Shown one piece after another: positions 33,405-42,141 of a stretch of 64,000 nucleotides of DNA. The notes under the pieces were generated by a model, which was not told where the DNA came from, made no database searches, and worked only from the letters and a program-made list of their open reading frames with translations. A program made the position numbers and the translations under genes. Source of the DNA: G965213525 sp965213525 (lineage in GTDB: Bacteria > Actinomycetota > Acidimicrobiia > Acidimicrobiales > Poriferisodalaceae); the NCBI GenBank assembly GCA_965213525.1, contig OZ243889.1:248001-312000 (forward strand), written 5' to 3'. Position 1 is the stretch's first letter, and every line of letters starts with the position of its first letter.

Positions 33405-33763
33405 CCGTGGGTGGCGACCCGGCGCGGCCCCCGTCGTTGCCGTCTGCCCTGGCCCCTCTGTTCGACGAGGCGACCGACATCGCCGACCGCTCACCGGCCA
33501 GCGCCTGTGCGCTGATGCGCCTGCTGCTGCGGGCCATGGTGATGTCGAGGGGCCGGCCGGGCCGCGACCTGGGTCGAGACATCGAGGAGGCCGTGCTCGG
33601 CGCTCCCGCGGTGCTGAGGGCGATGGACGCGATCGCTCTCGGGCCCGACCACTCGCGGCGACCCGGCGAGCTCGACCTCACCCAGGGGCATCACGACGTG
33701 CAGAACCTGGCCGTGCTCGTCCACCTCCTGGCCGAGCACCTCGGAGGTGCAGACCCCGCGTGA
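33398..33763 (+). CDS. Small DUF4145-like protein
   Basis: 121 residues from GTG 33398, which overlaps the PIG-L stop. It is helical: PLFDEATDIADRSPASACALMRLLLRAMV resembles the DUF4145/HEPN-like helix pair often seen beside nucleases and defence genes, but the match is to a short pattern. The middle has GRDLGRDIEEAVLG and the end HHDVQNLAVLVHLLAEHLG. No signal or membrane segment. It overlaps the next gene by 4 nt (GTGA). Function unknown. Confidence 0.6.
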   Translation: MVAVGGDPARPPSLPSALAPLFDEATDIADRSPASACALMRLLLRAMVMSRGRPGRDLGRDIEEAVLGAPAVLRAMDAIALGPDHSRRPGELDLTQGHHDVQNLAVLVHLLAEHLGGADPA

Positions 33764-34116
33764 GCGCCACCGACGCCCACGAGGCGGTGGCCTGGGCGAT
33801 GATCGTCACGAACACCGTCGCCGGGGTCTGGGCGCTCGTCGTCGCCGCGACCCGGGTGTCGAGCTCGGCGGCGCTGTGGTGGTTCACCGGGGTCGCCCAG
33901 GCGACCGTCGTGGCCCAGGTGCTCATCGGATCGTGGATGATCGGCGTCGACGGTCGTGAGGTCGATGACCTCCACGCGCTGTACGGGTTCGGGTCGCTGA
34001 TCGCGGTCGGGATCATCTGGTCGTACCGCTCCCAGCTCGCCCACCGCATCCACCTGCTCTACGGAGGCGGCGGGTTGTTCCTGGCCGGGATGGGCTTGCG
34101 AGCCCTGGTCGATTGA
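33760..34116 (+). CDS. Four-helix membrane protein of unknown function
   Basis: 118 residues from GTG 33760 inside the preceding stop codon. Hydrophobic segments: AMIVTNTVAGVWALVVAAT, ALWWFTGVAQATVVAQVLIG, YGFGSLIAVGIIWSY and LYGGGGLFLAGMGLRAL, separated by short loops with conserved-looking Asp/His (GREVDDLHALYG). It reads as a small compact membrane protein, perhaps cytochrome-like in having histidines near helix ends, but I see no named family. The upstream 440 nt of open frame are shadows of other genes. Confidence 0.6.
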   Translation: MSATDAHEAVAWAMIVTNTVAGVWALVVAATRVSSSAALWWFTGVAQATVVAQVLIGSWMIGVDGREVDDLHALYGFGSLIAVGIIWSYRSQLAHRIHLLYGGGGLFLAGMGLRALVD

Positions 34117-34409
34117 GCAGCTCCGGCGTCGACCCCGGTGACGCGGCCGCCGACGACGACGGCGTCGAGCTCGGAGACCACCGACGACAGGCGCGCCGCT
34201 GGGCGGTGGCGTCGGTCGTCCTCGGCTGCATCTGGCTGGTCGGGGTGGCCTCTGTGGCCGCCGTGGCCGCCGGTCTCGCCGCCCGCGTCGAGCTGGCCCG
34301 CTACGCTGACCCGCCCAGCCAGCGCATGCGCAAGGTGGCCGACGTGGGCCTCGCCCTGGGCCTGGTCGGGTTCTTCGCCGGGGCCCTGGTGGCGCTCGAG
34401 GTCATCTGA
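34113..34409 (+). CDS. Small two-helix membrane protein
   Basis: 98 residues from TTG 34113, overlapping the previous stop (TTGA). Acidic N-terminus, then membrane helices ASVVLGCIWLVGVASVAAVAAGLAA and VADVGLALGLVGFFAGALVALEV with a basic loop RYADPPSQRMRKVAD between them. The layout resembles DUF4190-type actinobacterial membrane proteins. Function unknown; expression is presumably coupled to the three upstream genes. Confidence 0.55.
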   Translation: MSSSGVDPGDAAADDDGVELGDHRRQARRWAVASVVLGCIWLVGVASVAAVAAGLAARVELARYADPPSQRMRKVADVGLALGLVGFFAGALVALEVI

Positions 34410-34504
34410 GCGTCCGGCGACCTCGCGGGTGGGCCATGCCCGATCCGCTCGGCCTGCGCCACCCCGCCCGGTGGCTGGGCAGGTGTGAGCGGGGCTCCAT
34501 CGGG

Positions 34505-34510
34505 TACGTT
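34505..34510 (+). promoter_or_regulatory. -10 box of pckA
   Basis: TACGTT about 95 nt before the pckA ATG, implying an untranslated leader of about 85-90 nt; no riboswitch fold is obvious in it. Confidence 0.4.
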
Positions 34511-34604
34511 CGTTCCCCACAGCGTGGCGGCGTCGGGAGGGCGAACTGACGTCGGTCAGACGTCGCACGCCGTCGAAGCCCCTCGACGACTCGGAAGGAA
34601 ACCA

Positions 34605-36278
34605 ATGAGCGACGCGACCGACCCCCAAGCCACCGTGGCGGCCGAGTTGTCCGACCAGTTCGGTCTCCGAGGCGTCGACATCCGCTACGGCCTGTCCCAG
34701 ACCGAGCTCTTCGAGGCCGCGCTGGCCAACGACCGGGGTCGAATCCGTGCCGACGGGCCCGACGACGAGCCCAAGGCCTACGTCACCGCCCTCGGTCTGG
34801 ACGGCCCGCTCGTGTACTACACCGATCCCACGTGCACCGGACGCCCGGTCCAGGACACCTTCGCCGTCGACTGGCCCGAGGTCACCGACGAGATCTGGTG
34901 GAAGCCCGACTTCCAGCGCTTCGACCCCGACGCGTACGAGCAGCTGCTGCCGAGGGTCATCGAGCACCTGAACGACCGGAGGGCGACGCTGTTCGTCACC
35001 GACGTGTTCTGCGGGTGGGACCCCGGGTTCGCCATCCCGTACCGCTTCGTCGGCGAGTACGCCACGCACGCCCGCTTCGCCAACATCATGTTCCCCCGGG
35101 ACGTGCGCGACGACGCCGACCGGGCCGCCGACGGCTGGACGATGATCAACGTCCCGTCGTTCCACTGCGACCCCGAGCGTGACGGCACGCTCAGCCAGCG
35201 TGCGGTGATCATGGACATGAAGAACCGCATGGGCCTCGTGCTCGGCCGGGCTGACTACAGCGGCGTGGTGAAGAAGACGATGTTCACCGTCATGAACTAC
35301 GTCCTGCCCGGCAACGGCCAGCTGTCGATGCACTGCTCGGCCAACGTCGGCGAGGAGGGTTCAGCCATCCTGTTCGGGCTGTCGGGGACGGGCAAGACGA
35401 CGCTGTCAGCTGACCCTGACCGCGACCTCATCGGTGACGACGAGCACGTCTGGACCGACTCGGGCGTGTCGAACTTCGAGGACGGCTGCTACGCCAAGCT
35501 CATCGATCTCGACAAGGACGACGAACCGGTCATCGCCGCTGCGCTCTCCCGGCCGGGCACCCACATCGAGAACGTGCCCCCGCTGCCGGGCAAGCCGCTC
35601 TCTGAGACCGATCCCCAAGAGCTCGACCTCACCGACGGCTCGCTCACCGAGAACACCCGCTTCGCCTACCCCCTGTCGGTGAACCCGACCGTGGCGGCCG
35701 GGGCCCGGGGACCGCACCCCCGCACGATCGTGCTGCTCACCGCCGATGCGTTCGGGGTGCTGCCGCCCGTGTCGATCCTCGATCCCGACGAGGTGATGTA
35801 CCACTTCGTCACCGGTTACACGTCCAAGCTCGCCGGCACCGAGGTCGGGGTGACCGAGCCCCAGGCTGCGTTCTCGGCGTGCTTCGGGGCGCCGTTCATG
35901 AGCCGGCACCCCTCGGTGTACGCCGAGCTGCTCGCCCAGCGCATGTCCGAGCACGAGACCCGCTGCATCCTCTTGAACACCGGCTGGTCCGGCGGGCCCT
36001 ACGGCACCGGCAAGCGAATGTCGATCCGCTACACCCGCGCGCTGCTGAACGCGGGGCTGTCGGGCGCCCTCGATGAGGTGGCCACCACCGAGCAGCCGAT
36101 CCTGGGTCTGCGGATGCCGACGTCGTGCCCCGGCGTGCCCGCCGAGATCCTAGACCCGCGCTCGACCTGGTCAGACCCCGAGGCCTATGACGTGGCAGCC
36201 GAGAAGCTGCGCGACATGTTCCGGGCCAACTACGAGAAGAAGGGCTTCGACCAGCTCGGCATCAAGGCGATGATGTGA
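34605..36278 (+). CDS. pckA: Phosphoenolpyruvate carboxykinase (ATP)
   Basis: Converts oxaloacetate and ATP to PEP and CO2, the entry to gluconeogenesis. 557 residues from ATG 34605 (AAGGAAA ribosome site). Kinase-1 loop ILFGLSGTGKTTLSAD, kinase-2 DLIGDDEHVW, metal/substrate FHCDPERDGT-like segment and MHCSANVG, ENTRFAYPL and LNTGWSGGPYGTGKRM near the end. It is the ATP-dependent class, less common than the GTP form in Actinobacteria. Its 3' end overlaps the convergent cold-shock-like gene by 17 nt. Confidence 0.96.
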   Translation: MSDATDPQATVAAELSDQFGLRGVDIRYGLSQTELFEAALANDRGRIRADGPDDEPKAYVTALGLDGPLVYYTDPTCTGRPVQDTFAVDWPEVTDEIWWKPDFQRFDPDAYEQLLPRVIEHLNDRRATLFVTDVFCGWDPGFAIPYRFVGEYATHARFANIMFPRDVRDDADRAADGWTMINVPSFHCDPERDGTLSQRAVIMDMKNRMGLVLGRADYSGVVKKTMFTVMNYVLPGNGQLSMHCSANVGEEGSAILFGLSGTGKTTLSADPDRDLIGDDEHVWTDSGVSNFEDGCYAKLIDLDKDDEPVIAAALSRPGTHIENVPPLPGKPLSETDPQELDLTDGSLTENTRFAYPLSVNPTVAAGARGPHPRTIVLLTADAFGVLPPVSILDPDEVMYHFVTGYTSKLAGTEVGVTEPQAAFSACFGAPFMSRHPSVYAELLAQRMSEHETRCILLNTGWSGGPYGTGKRMSIRYTRALLNAGLSGALDEVATTEQPILGLRMPTSCPGVPAEILDPRSTWSDPEAYDVAAEKLRDMFRANYEKKGFDQLGIKAMM

Positions 36279-36606
36279 CGCCGTCGCCGTCGCCGTCGCC
36301 GTCGCCTTCGCCGTCGCCGTCGGCCTTGCTCCGGACCGCCCGTCGCTGAGGCGGTCGGATCGAGGTGGCGGGCGGCATGTCGCCCGGGAACAGCGGCTCG
36401 CCGAGGTCGACCTCGCTGCCGAAGCGCAGCCGGGTCGCCCGGCCGTCGGCGTCCAGGTCGAAGACGACCCGCTGGCCCTGTCGCAGCATGCGGAACAGCG
36501 ACCCGGAGAGCGCGTCCGCGGCGAGCTCGATCTCTGACGAATCGCGATCGTCGAGCAACGAGCCGGTGCGGGTTCGAGGGTCGAACGCCTTGATCACGCC
36601 TTGCAT
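36262..36606 (-). CDS. Cold-shock-domain-like protein with Asp-Gly repeat tail
   Basis: 114 residues. The first ~65 (MQGVIKAFDPRTRTGSLLDD, EIELAADALSGSLFRMLRQG, RVVFDLDADGRATRLRFG) have the order and spacing of a CspA-like OB fold, though the RNP motifs (KGFGFI, VFVHF) are weak. The last ~20 residues are a run of Asp-Gly from a 6-bp CGTCGC repeat (36278-36325) that continues across the pckA stop. A GAGGAG ribosome site lies 13 nt before ATG. A nucleic-acid-binding role is inferred from fold only. Confidence 0.6.
   Translation of the reverse strand: MQGVIKAFDPRTRTGSLLDDRDSSEIELAADALSGSLFRMLRQGQRVVFDLDADGRATRLRFGSEVDLGEPLFPGDMPPATSIRPPQRRAVRSKADGDGEGDGDGDGDGVTSSP
36278..36325 (-). repeat. 6-bp microsatellite encoding Asp-Gly/Glu-Gly repeats
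   Basis: About eight copies of CGTCGC with one variant (CTTCGC) at the extreme 3' ends of two convergent genes. It is prone to slippage, altering tail length. Confidence 0.75.
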
Positions 36607-36705
36607 CCCGGGGACACCGCTCCTCGTCGCTTCGTCGGGCCGGCCAGAGCGGCGCGACGTCGGCGGGCGAACCTACCATCGGTCCCTCCGCCTCGACGTC
36701 GGCGG

Positions 36706-36711
36706 TAGGCT
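36706..36711 (+). promoter_or_regulatory. -10 box of the DAK2 gene
   Basis: TAGGCT, 9 nt before GTG 36721, with no ribosome site in between. Confidence 0.45.
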
Positions 36712-36720
36712 CGTCCCGCC

Positions 36721-38496
36721 GTGGATGCCGAGCCCCTGACAGAGGGCCCCCCACCCGACTCCGTCGATGGCCCTGCCATCGAGACCCTCGAGACCCCTGC
36801 CGTCGAGACCCCTACCGTCGACCGATCCGCCGACGGCGAGATCTCGAACCTCGACGGGGCGGCGTTGGCGGCGGTGGCGGTCACCTACCACCGCCTGCTC
36901 GACGCCCACCGCCGGGTCATCGACCAGCTGAACGTCTACCCGGTGCCCGACGGCGACACCGGCACCAACATGTCGCTCACCCTCAGCAGCGTGGTCGCCG
37001 AGCTCGACGGCTGCGGCGACGACCTCGCCGAGGTGTGCCGAGCGATCGGGCACGGCTCGCTGATGGGCGCCCGCGGCAACTCCGGGGTGATCCTGTCGCA
37101 GATCCTGCGGGGGCTGACCACGTCGTTCGCCGACGCCGGGCACGTCGACGCAGCGGCGTTCGCCTCAGCCCTCACCGCCGCCTCGGTGGCCGCAGATGCC
37201 GCCGTCGGCCGCCCGACCGAGGGCACGATCCTGACGGTGTGCCGTGATGCGGCGGGGGCGGCGAGCGAGGCGGCCGACCGGGGCGCCGGTCTGCTCGCCG
37301 TGCTCGATGCCGCTCACCGCGCCGCCGGGCGTTCGTTGGCGGGCACCCCGGATCTGTTGCCCGTGCTGGCCCAGGCCGGGGTGGTCGACGCCGGGGGCTC
37401 TGGCCTCGTGCTGCTCTTCGACGCGACGCTCCACGTGCTGGACGGCCGGGCACTGCCCGATGCGCCAGCGGTCACCGGCGGTCCGAGCGCGGTCACCGCC
37501 GGCCACGACGCCCCGGGCGCAGCCACCGGCCGCCACGACGCCGATGACCTGCGGTACGAGGTCATGTACCTGCTCGAAGCGCCCGACGCGGCCATGGGCG
37601 CCTTCCGGGACGTCTGGGCCGGGATGGGTGATTCGATCGTGGTCGTCGGCGGAGACGGCCTGTGGAACTGCCACATCCACACCGACGACATCGGCCCCAC
37701 CATCGAGGCCGCGCTCGACATCGGTCGGCCCCGCCAGATCCGGGTGACCGACCTCGCCGACCAGGTCGAGGAGCTCGCCTGGGTGCGAGCCGGCGAGGTC
37801 GCGAGCGGCACCGTCGACGGGGCCTGTGGACGAGAGCCCGTGGACTGCGTGGTCGTCGCCGTCAGCCCCGCCGAGGGCATCGGCCGCATCTTCCACTCCC
37901 TCGGCGTGCAGCGACTCGTGCCGGGCGGCCAGACCATGAACCCGTCGACCCAGGAGCTGCTGGAGGCGATCGAGGGCACCGAGGCACCCGAGGTGGTGCT
38001 GTTGCCCAACAACGCCAACATCGTCCCGGTCGCCCGTCAGGCCGCAGCAGCGGCCGGCCCCCGGGTCCAGGTGGTGCCGACGACCAGCGTCGTCGCCGGG
38101 TTCGCCGCCCTCATGGCCTATGACCCGATGCAGCCGGCGTCGGCGAACACCGCAGCGATGGCTGAGGCGAGCGCAGCGGTCATCACCGCCGAGGTCACCC
38201 AGGCCGTGCGGACCACGTCATCAGCGGTCGGGCCGGTCGCTGAGGGCGACTGGCTGGGTCTTGACGCCTCGGGCATCCGGTCGATCGCCGACGCCGCCGA
38301 GGACGCAGCGATCGCCCTGTTGGACGCCCTGGTGGCCGACGGTCACGAGCTCGTGACGATCATCACCGGTGAGGGCGCCACCGAGGCTGCGACCCGTCGG
38401 ATCGCGGCGTGGGTGTCAGAGCACCGTGGCGGGGTCGAGGTCGAGACGCACCGTGGCGGCCAAGCTCACTACCCGTTCCTCTTCGGGATCGAGTGA
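36721..38496 (+). CDS. DAK2 domain kinase (FakA/YloV-like)
   Basis: 591 residues. N-terminal DhaL/DAK2 ATP-binding domain: LDGAALAAVAVTYHRLLDAHR, NVYPVPDGDTGTNMSLTL (Asp cluster binding Mg-ATP), ARGNSGVILSQILRG and DAGGSGLVLL. The C-terminal part (EVMYLLEAPD, NCHIHTDDIG, TEAPEVVLLPNNANIVPVA, VVPTTSVVAGFAALMAYDP) is the FakA-type regulatory region. In Firmicutes FakA with FakB phosphorylates exogenous fatty acids; no fakB/DegV gene is adjacent, so the partner and substrate here are unknown. It is coupled to recG through a GTGA overlap. Confidence 0.88.
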   Translation: MDAEPLTEGPPPDSVDGPAIETLETPAVETPTVDRSADGEISNLDGAALAAVAVTYHRLLDAHRRVIDQLNVYPVPDGDTGTNMSLTLSSVVAELDGCGDDLAEVCRAIGHGSLMGARGNSGVILSQILRGLTTSFADAGHVDAAAFASALTAASVAADAAVGRPTEGTILTVCRDAAGAASEAADRGAGLLAVLDAAHRAAGRSLAGTPDLLPVLAQAGVVDAGGSGLVLLFDATLHVLDGRALPDAPAVTGGPSAVTAGHDAPGAATGRHDADDLRYEVMYLLEAPDAAMGAFRDVWAGMGDSIVVVGGDGLWNCHIHTDDIGPTIEAALDIGRPRQIRVTDLADQVEELAWVRAGEVASGTVDGACGREPVDCVVVAVSPAEGIGRIFHSLGVQRLVPGGQTMNPSTQELLEAIEGTEAPEVVLLPNNANIVPVARQAAAAAGPRVQVVPTTSVVAGFAALMAYDPMQPASANTAAMAEASAAVITAEVTQAVRTTSSAVGPVAEGDWLGLDASGIRSIADAAEDAAIALLDALVADGHELVTIITGEGATEAATRRIAAWVSEHRGGVEVETHRGGQAHYPFLFGIE

Positions 38497-40658
38497 GGCC
38501 GCACCCCGCCAGGTCGCCGACGACGTCGGCGCCGCTCACGCTCGTCGACCTCGACGATCTGGGTGTCCAGGTCCTCAGAGGGGTCGGTGACGACCGCGCC
38601 CGGGCGCTATCAGAGCTCGGGATCTCGAGCGTGCTCGACCTGTTGTGGCACTACCCCCGCCGGTACGTCGACCGCACGCGCGAGGCCAGGGTCGCCGACC
38701 TCGTCGCCGGTGCCGAGTGCCTCGTCATGGCGACGGTGACCGCGGTGTCACAGCGACGCACGCGCAACCGGCGCTCGTTGGTCGAGCTGGAGGTGGCCGA
38801 TGCCACCGGAGGCATGCGAGTGGTGTTCTTCAACCAGGCGTGGCGGGCCCGCCAGCTGGTCGAGGGCACGGAGGTGGCGCTGTTCGGTGCCGTCGAGACC
38901 TACCGGGGTCGCTCGCAGCTGACCAACCCGGTGGTCGATCTCGTCGGGGACCAGACGGGTCGGATCGTGGCCGTGTACCCCCAGAGCGACAAGGCGGGCA
39001 TCACCTCGGCCGAGGTGGCCCGCCTCGTGGCCGAGGCCCTGCGCCGGACCCGGCGTCGGGGCATCGCTGACCCGGTGCCCCGAGGGGTCCGCTCCCGGTT
39101 CGGCTTGATCGATCGCCAGGCGGCGATGGCGGCGATCCACGCACCCGAGGCGGGCTCACAGGTCCGCCTGGCTCGGGACCGGCTGGTGTTCGACGAGCTG
39201 CTGCGCCTCCAGGTCGTGCTCGTGAGGGCCAAGCGCCAGGTGCAACGCTCCGGTGAGGCCATCACCCACCAGGTGACCGGGCCCGTCGTGGATGCCTTCC
39301 TGGGTGGACTGCGCTACGAGCTCACCGGGGCCCAGCGTCGGGCGATCGAGGCGATCCACACCGATCTGGCCCGCCCCGTCCCGATGAACCGCCTGCTCCA
39401 AGGCGATGTCGGGTCGGGCAAGACGCTGGTGGCGGTGGCGGCGATGGTCGCTGCGGTCCAGGGCGGCCACCAGGCGGCGCTGCTGGCCCCGACCGAGGTG
39501 CTGGCCGAGCAGCACTCGGTCGCGGTGGCCGATCTGCTCGGTGATCTCGAGGTCGACGACCCGATGCGCCTCGGAGGCCGGCGACCCGTCGGGGTCCGGG
39601 TGCTGACCGGTCGGCTCGGCACGGCCGAACGCCGCCAGGTGCACGCCGGACTCGTCGACGGCAGCGTCGACGTGGTGATCGGCACCCAGGCCCTGCTGGG
39701 CGAGAGGGTCACGTTCTCCTCGCTCGGCGTGGTCGTGGTGGACGAACAGCACCGCTTCGGCGTCGAGCAGCGAGACGAGCTGCGTCGCCGGCCCCGCGCC
39801 CAGGGACGGTGCGTCCCCGATCTGCTGGTGATGACCGCCACGCCGATCCCCCGCACCGCAGCGATGACCGTCTACGGCGACCTCGACGTCACCGTCCTCG
39901 ACGAACTGCCCCCTGGTCGCCGCCCGGTGACGACCCGGTGGGCCCGCACCCCAGCCGAGGAGTCCGGCGTGTGGGAGGACGTGCGCGCCGAGGTGGCCGC
40001 CGGCCACCAGGCCTACGTCGTGTGCTCCCTGATCGACGAGGGCGCTCAGAAGGAGGGCAGAGCGGCGGCCACCGTGCACGCCGAGCTGAGCGAGACCGTG
40101 CTGGCCGGCCTGCGGGTCGGCCTGTTGCACGGGCGGCTGGCGGCCCGTGACAAGGAGCTGACGATGGCGGCGTTCAGGGCGGGCGAGCTCGACGTGCTCG
40201 TGTCGACCACCGTCATCGAGGTGGGTGTGGACGTGGCGGCGGCGACGGTCATGGTGGTGCTCGATGCCGACCGCTTCGGTCTCGCCCAGCTGCACCAGCT
40301 GAGGGGACGGGTCGGTCGGGGGTCGGCCCCGTCGCGGTGCCACCTGCTCGGTGCGCCCAGCACCCCTGACGGACAGCGCCGCCTCGAGGCCCTGGAGGCC
40401 AGCACCGACGGCTTCGCCCTGGCCGAGGTCGACCTCGACCTGCGGGGGGAGGGCACGCTGTTGCGCTCGCGACAGTCGGGGCGCAACGACCTGCGCCTGG
40501 CCTCGTTGCGCTGCGACGAGCAGTGGGTGCACCGGGCTCGAGACGCAGCCGAGCGTCTGGTCGGTGACGATCCCGAGCTGGCGAGCCACCCGGTGCTGTC
40601 CGCCGAGCTCGACCGGGTGCTGCCCCCCGCAGCCGACGAGCACCTCGGACGAGGATGA
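38493..40658 (+). CDS. recG: ATP-dependent DNA helicase RecG
   Basis: Superfamily 2 helicase that remodels stalled replication forks. 721 residues from GTG 38493, overlapping the DAK2 stop; the earlier start at 38409 is a shadow. N-terminal wedge domain (LDLLWHYPRRYVDRT, TATGGMRVVFFNQAW), then FELTGAQRRA-like YELTGAQRRAIEAI, Walker A LLQGDVGSGKTLVAV, APTEVLAEQH, VVVDEQHRFGV, MTATPIPRT, LLHGRLAARDKE, VSTTVIEVGVDV and the QLRGRVGRG motif, ending in the RecG tail with LLRSRQSGRNDLRLASL. Intact. Confidence 0.96.
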   Translation: MRPHPARSPTTSAPLTLVDLDDLGVQVLRGVGDDRARALSELGISSVLDLLWHYPRRYVDRTREARVADLVAGAECLVMATVTAVSQRRTRNRRSLVELEVADATGGMRVVFFNQAWRARQLVEGTEVALFGAVETYRGRSQLTNPVVDLVGDQTGRIVAVYPQSDKAGITSAEVARLVAEALRRTRRRGIADPVPRGVRSRFGLIDRQAAMAAIHAPEAGSQVRLARDRLVFDELLRLQVVLVRAKRQVQRSGEAITHQVTGPVVDAFLGGLRYELTGAQRRAIEAIHTDLARPVPMNRLLQGDVGSGKTLVAVAAMVAAVQGGHQAALLAPTEVLAEQHSVAVADLLGDLEVDDPMRLGGRRPVGVRVLTGRLGTAERRQVHAGLVDGSVDVVIGTQALLGERVTFSSLGVVVVDEQHRFGVEQRDELRRRPRAQGRCVPDLLVMTATPIPRTAAMTVYGDLDVTVLDELPPGRRPVTTRWARTPAEESGVWEDVRAEVAAGHQAYVVCSLIDEGAQKEGRAAATVHAELSETVLAGLRVGLLHGRLAARDKELTMAAFRAGELDVLVSTTVIEVGVDVAAATVMVVLDADRFGLAQLHQLRGRVGRGSAPSRCHLLGAPSTPDGQRRLEALEASTDGFALAEVDLDLRGEGTLLRSRQSGRNDLRLASLRCDEQWVHRARDAAERLVGDDPELASHPVLSAELDRVLPPAADEHLGRG

Positions 40659-40659
40659 C

Positions 40660-40698
40660 GCCCGGCGCCCCCGGGCGGGCGGGCTCGGCGCAGCCGAG
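40660..40698. terminator. Two hairpins between recG and the convergent zinc-ribbon gene
   Basis: GCCCGG/CCGGGC around CGCCC (40660-40676) and CTCGGC/GCCGAG around GCA (40684-40698). They fill the whole gap between two convergent genes, so could terminate both. Confidence 0.5.
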
Positions 40699-40702
40699 GT
40701 GC

Positions 40703-40879
40703 TCAGCCGTCTGCGTCGGCCTCGTCGTCACCGACGACGAGGTCCCAGCGGTCGAGGCAGTCAGCGCAGCGGTAGGAGACCACGTCGCCGGGGCGCCACG
40801 GGTCGTCCTCTGGTTCGATGGCGACGAGGCGGTGGCATCGACCGCCGCAGTCGATGCAATCGATGACCTCGGGCACCAC
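40703..40879 (-). CDS. Small zinc-ribbon protein
   Basis: 58 residues with DCIDCGGRCHRL and VSYRCADCLDRWDLVV, two CxxC knuckles forming a zinc ribbon; the tail is acidic. I chose GTG 40879 rather than TTG 40888 because the latter lies inside a TAGGTT box (40887-40892) that sits 7 nt before this GTG. Probably a nucleic-acid or protein adaptor; no named family. Divergent from rsmD with a 44-bp spacer. Confidence 0.7.
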   Translation of the reverse strand: MVPEVIDCIDCGGRCHRLVAIEPEDDPWRPGDVVSYRCADCLDRWDLVVGDDEADADG

Positions 40880-40886
40880 CGCGGAC

Positions 40887-40892
40887 AACCTA
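40887..40892 (-). promoter_or_regulatory. -10 box of the zinc-ribbon gene (leaderless geometry)
   Basis: TAGGTT on the minus strand, 7 nt before GTG 40879. Confidence 0.55.
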
Positions 40893-40923
40893 CCGGCGCG
40901 CCCGACCCCCGGACCGGTTCGTC

Positions 40924-41475
40924 GTGCGGGTGATCTCCGGGCAGGCCCGGGGTCGGCGTCTGGTCGCCCCGGACGCAGCTCACGTGCGGCCCACCGGCGA
41001 TCGGGTGCGCGAGGCGCTGTTCAACTCGCTGGAGGCCCGGGTGGGCGTGGCGGGGTCAGCCGTGGTCGACCTCTTCGCCGGATCCGGCGCCCTCGGCATC
41101 GAGGCCTGGTCTCGGGGCGCCGATCCCGTCGTCTGCGTCGAGCGCGACCGCCGCTGCCTGGCCACCATCCGCGACAACCTCGCCGCCCTCGGCGCCGACG
41201 TCGTGGTGGTCGACGACGACGTGTTGCGCTGGGCGCGACGCACCAGCGACCGCTTCGACGTCGCTGTGGCCGACCCGCCCTACGAGTTCGATGCCTGGGA
41301 GGAGCTCCTCGCCGTCGTCCCCGCCCGGCTCGTCGTCGCCGAGAGCGACCGGTCGATCGGGGCGGTCGGGCCGTTCGTGGTCGAGCGGACCCGGCGCCAC
41401 GGACGCACCTGGCTCACGACCCTGGCGGCGCGAGACGAGACGCCGCCGGGGTGCGAAGGGGGGTGGCCGAGATGA
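40924..41475 (+). CDS. rsmD: 16S rRNA (guanine966-N2)-methyltransferase RsmD
   Basis: 183 residues, AdoMet-dependent methylation of G966 of 16S rRNA during small-subunit assembly. RVISGQARGRRL, PTGDRVREALFN, AdoMet site VVDLFAGSGALGIEAWSRG and catalytic VAVADPPYEF are all present. GTG 40924. It is followed by coaD, the common rsmD-coaD order. Confidence 0.95.
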   Translation: MRVISGQARGRRLVAPDAAHVRPTGDRVREALFNSLEARVGVAGSAVVDLFAGSGALGIEAWSRGADPVVCVERDRRCLATIRDNLAALGADVVVVDDDVLRWARRTSDRFDVAVADPPYEFDAWEELLAVVPARLVVAESDRSIGAVGPFVVERTRRHGRTWLTTLAARDETPPGCEGGWPR

Positions 41476-41529
41476 CCCCGCGCCACACCGATCGCCAGGT
41501 GATCGCCGGGTGGCGGGGGACGGCCCGAC

Positions 41530-41535
41530 TAGCGT
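41530..41535 (+). promoter_or_regulatory. -10 box of coaD
   Basis: TAGCGT about 35 nt before the coaD ATG, which has a strong GAGGAGGGG ribosome site. Confidence 0.4.
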
Positions 41536-41570
41536 GACGCCCCGTCGAGTCCCGTCGACGAGGAGGGGCC

Positions 41571-42050
41571 ATGAGCCGGGTGCTCTACCCGGGATCGTTC
41601 GATCCGCTGCACAACGGCCACCTCGAGATCATCGAGGCGGCGTCGCGCCTGTTCGGCCACGTCATCATCGCAGCGATGCGCAACCCCCAGAAGGGAGAGC
41701 CGCTGTTCGATCTGGCCGAGCGCCAGGCGATGATCCACGAATCGGCTGCCCACCTCGACAACATCGAGGTCACCCAGTTCTCCTCCCTGGTCGTCGATCT
41801 CGCCAAGGAGACCGAGTCGGACTTCATCGTCAAGGGCCTGCGCGGCGTCACCGACTTCGAGTCCGAGTTCACGATGGCGCAGATGAACCAGGCGGTGTCG
41901 GGAGTCCAGACCCTGTTCCTGCCGTCGACGTCGGAGGCGTCCTACATCGCCTCGAAGTTCATCCGAGAGATCCACCGCTTCGGCGGCGACGTCACCTCGA
42001 TGGTGCCCCCGCCCGTGGCGCGACGTCTGAAGGAGCACGCCAACGCCTGA
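41571..42050 (+). CDS. coaD: Phosphopantetheine adenylyltransferase CoaD
   Basis: Transfers AMP to 4'-phosphopantetheine in coenzyme A synthesis. 159 residues. VLYPGSFDPLHNGHLEII (HxGH nucleotide motif), IVKGLRGVTDFESEF and the STSEASYIASKFIREI (ISSS-like) site. Normal length and complete. It opens the run of linked genes leading to rpmF, plsX and acpP; CoA supplies the phosphopantetheine arm of AcpP encoded nearby. Confidence 0.96.
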   Translation: MSRVLYPGSFDPLHNGHLEIIEAASRLFGHVIIAAMRNPQKGEPLFDLAERQAMIHESAAHLDNIEVTQFSSLVVDLAKETESDFIVKGLRGVTDFESEFTMAQMNQAVSGVQTLFLPSTSEASYIASKFIREIHRFGGDVTSMVPPPVARRLKEHANA

Positions 42051-42141
42051 GGACGCCGGGGCCACGGCGAGCATCGCGGACACGGTCACGTCCGAGACCC
42101 TCCTGCGCCGGGCGGTCGAGATCATCGAGGGGGCGCGGCCG

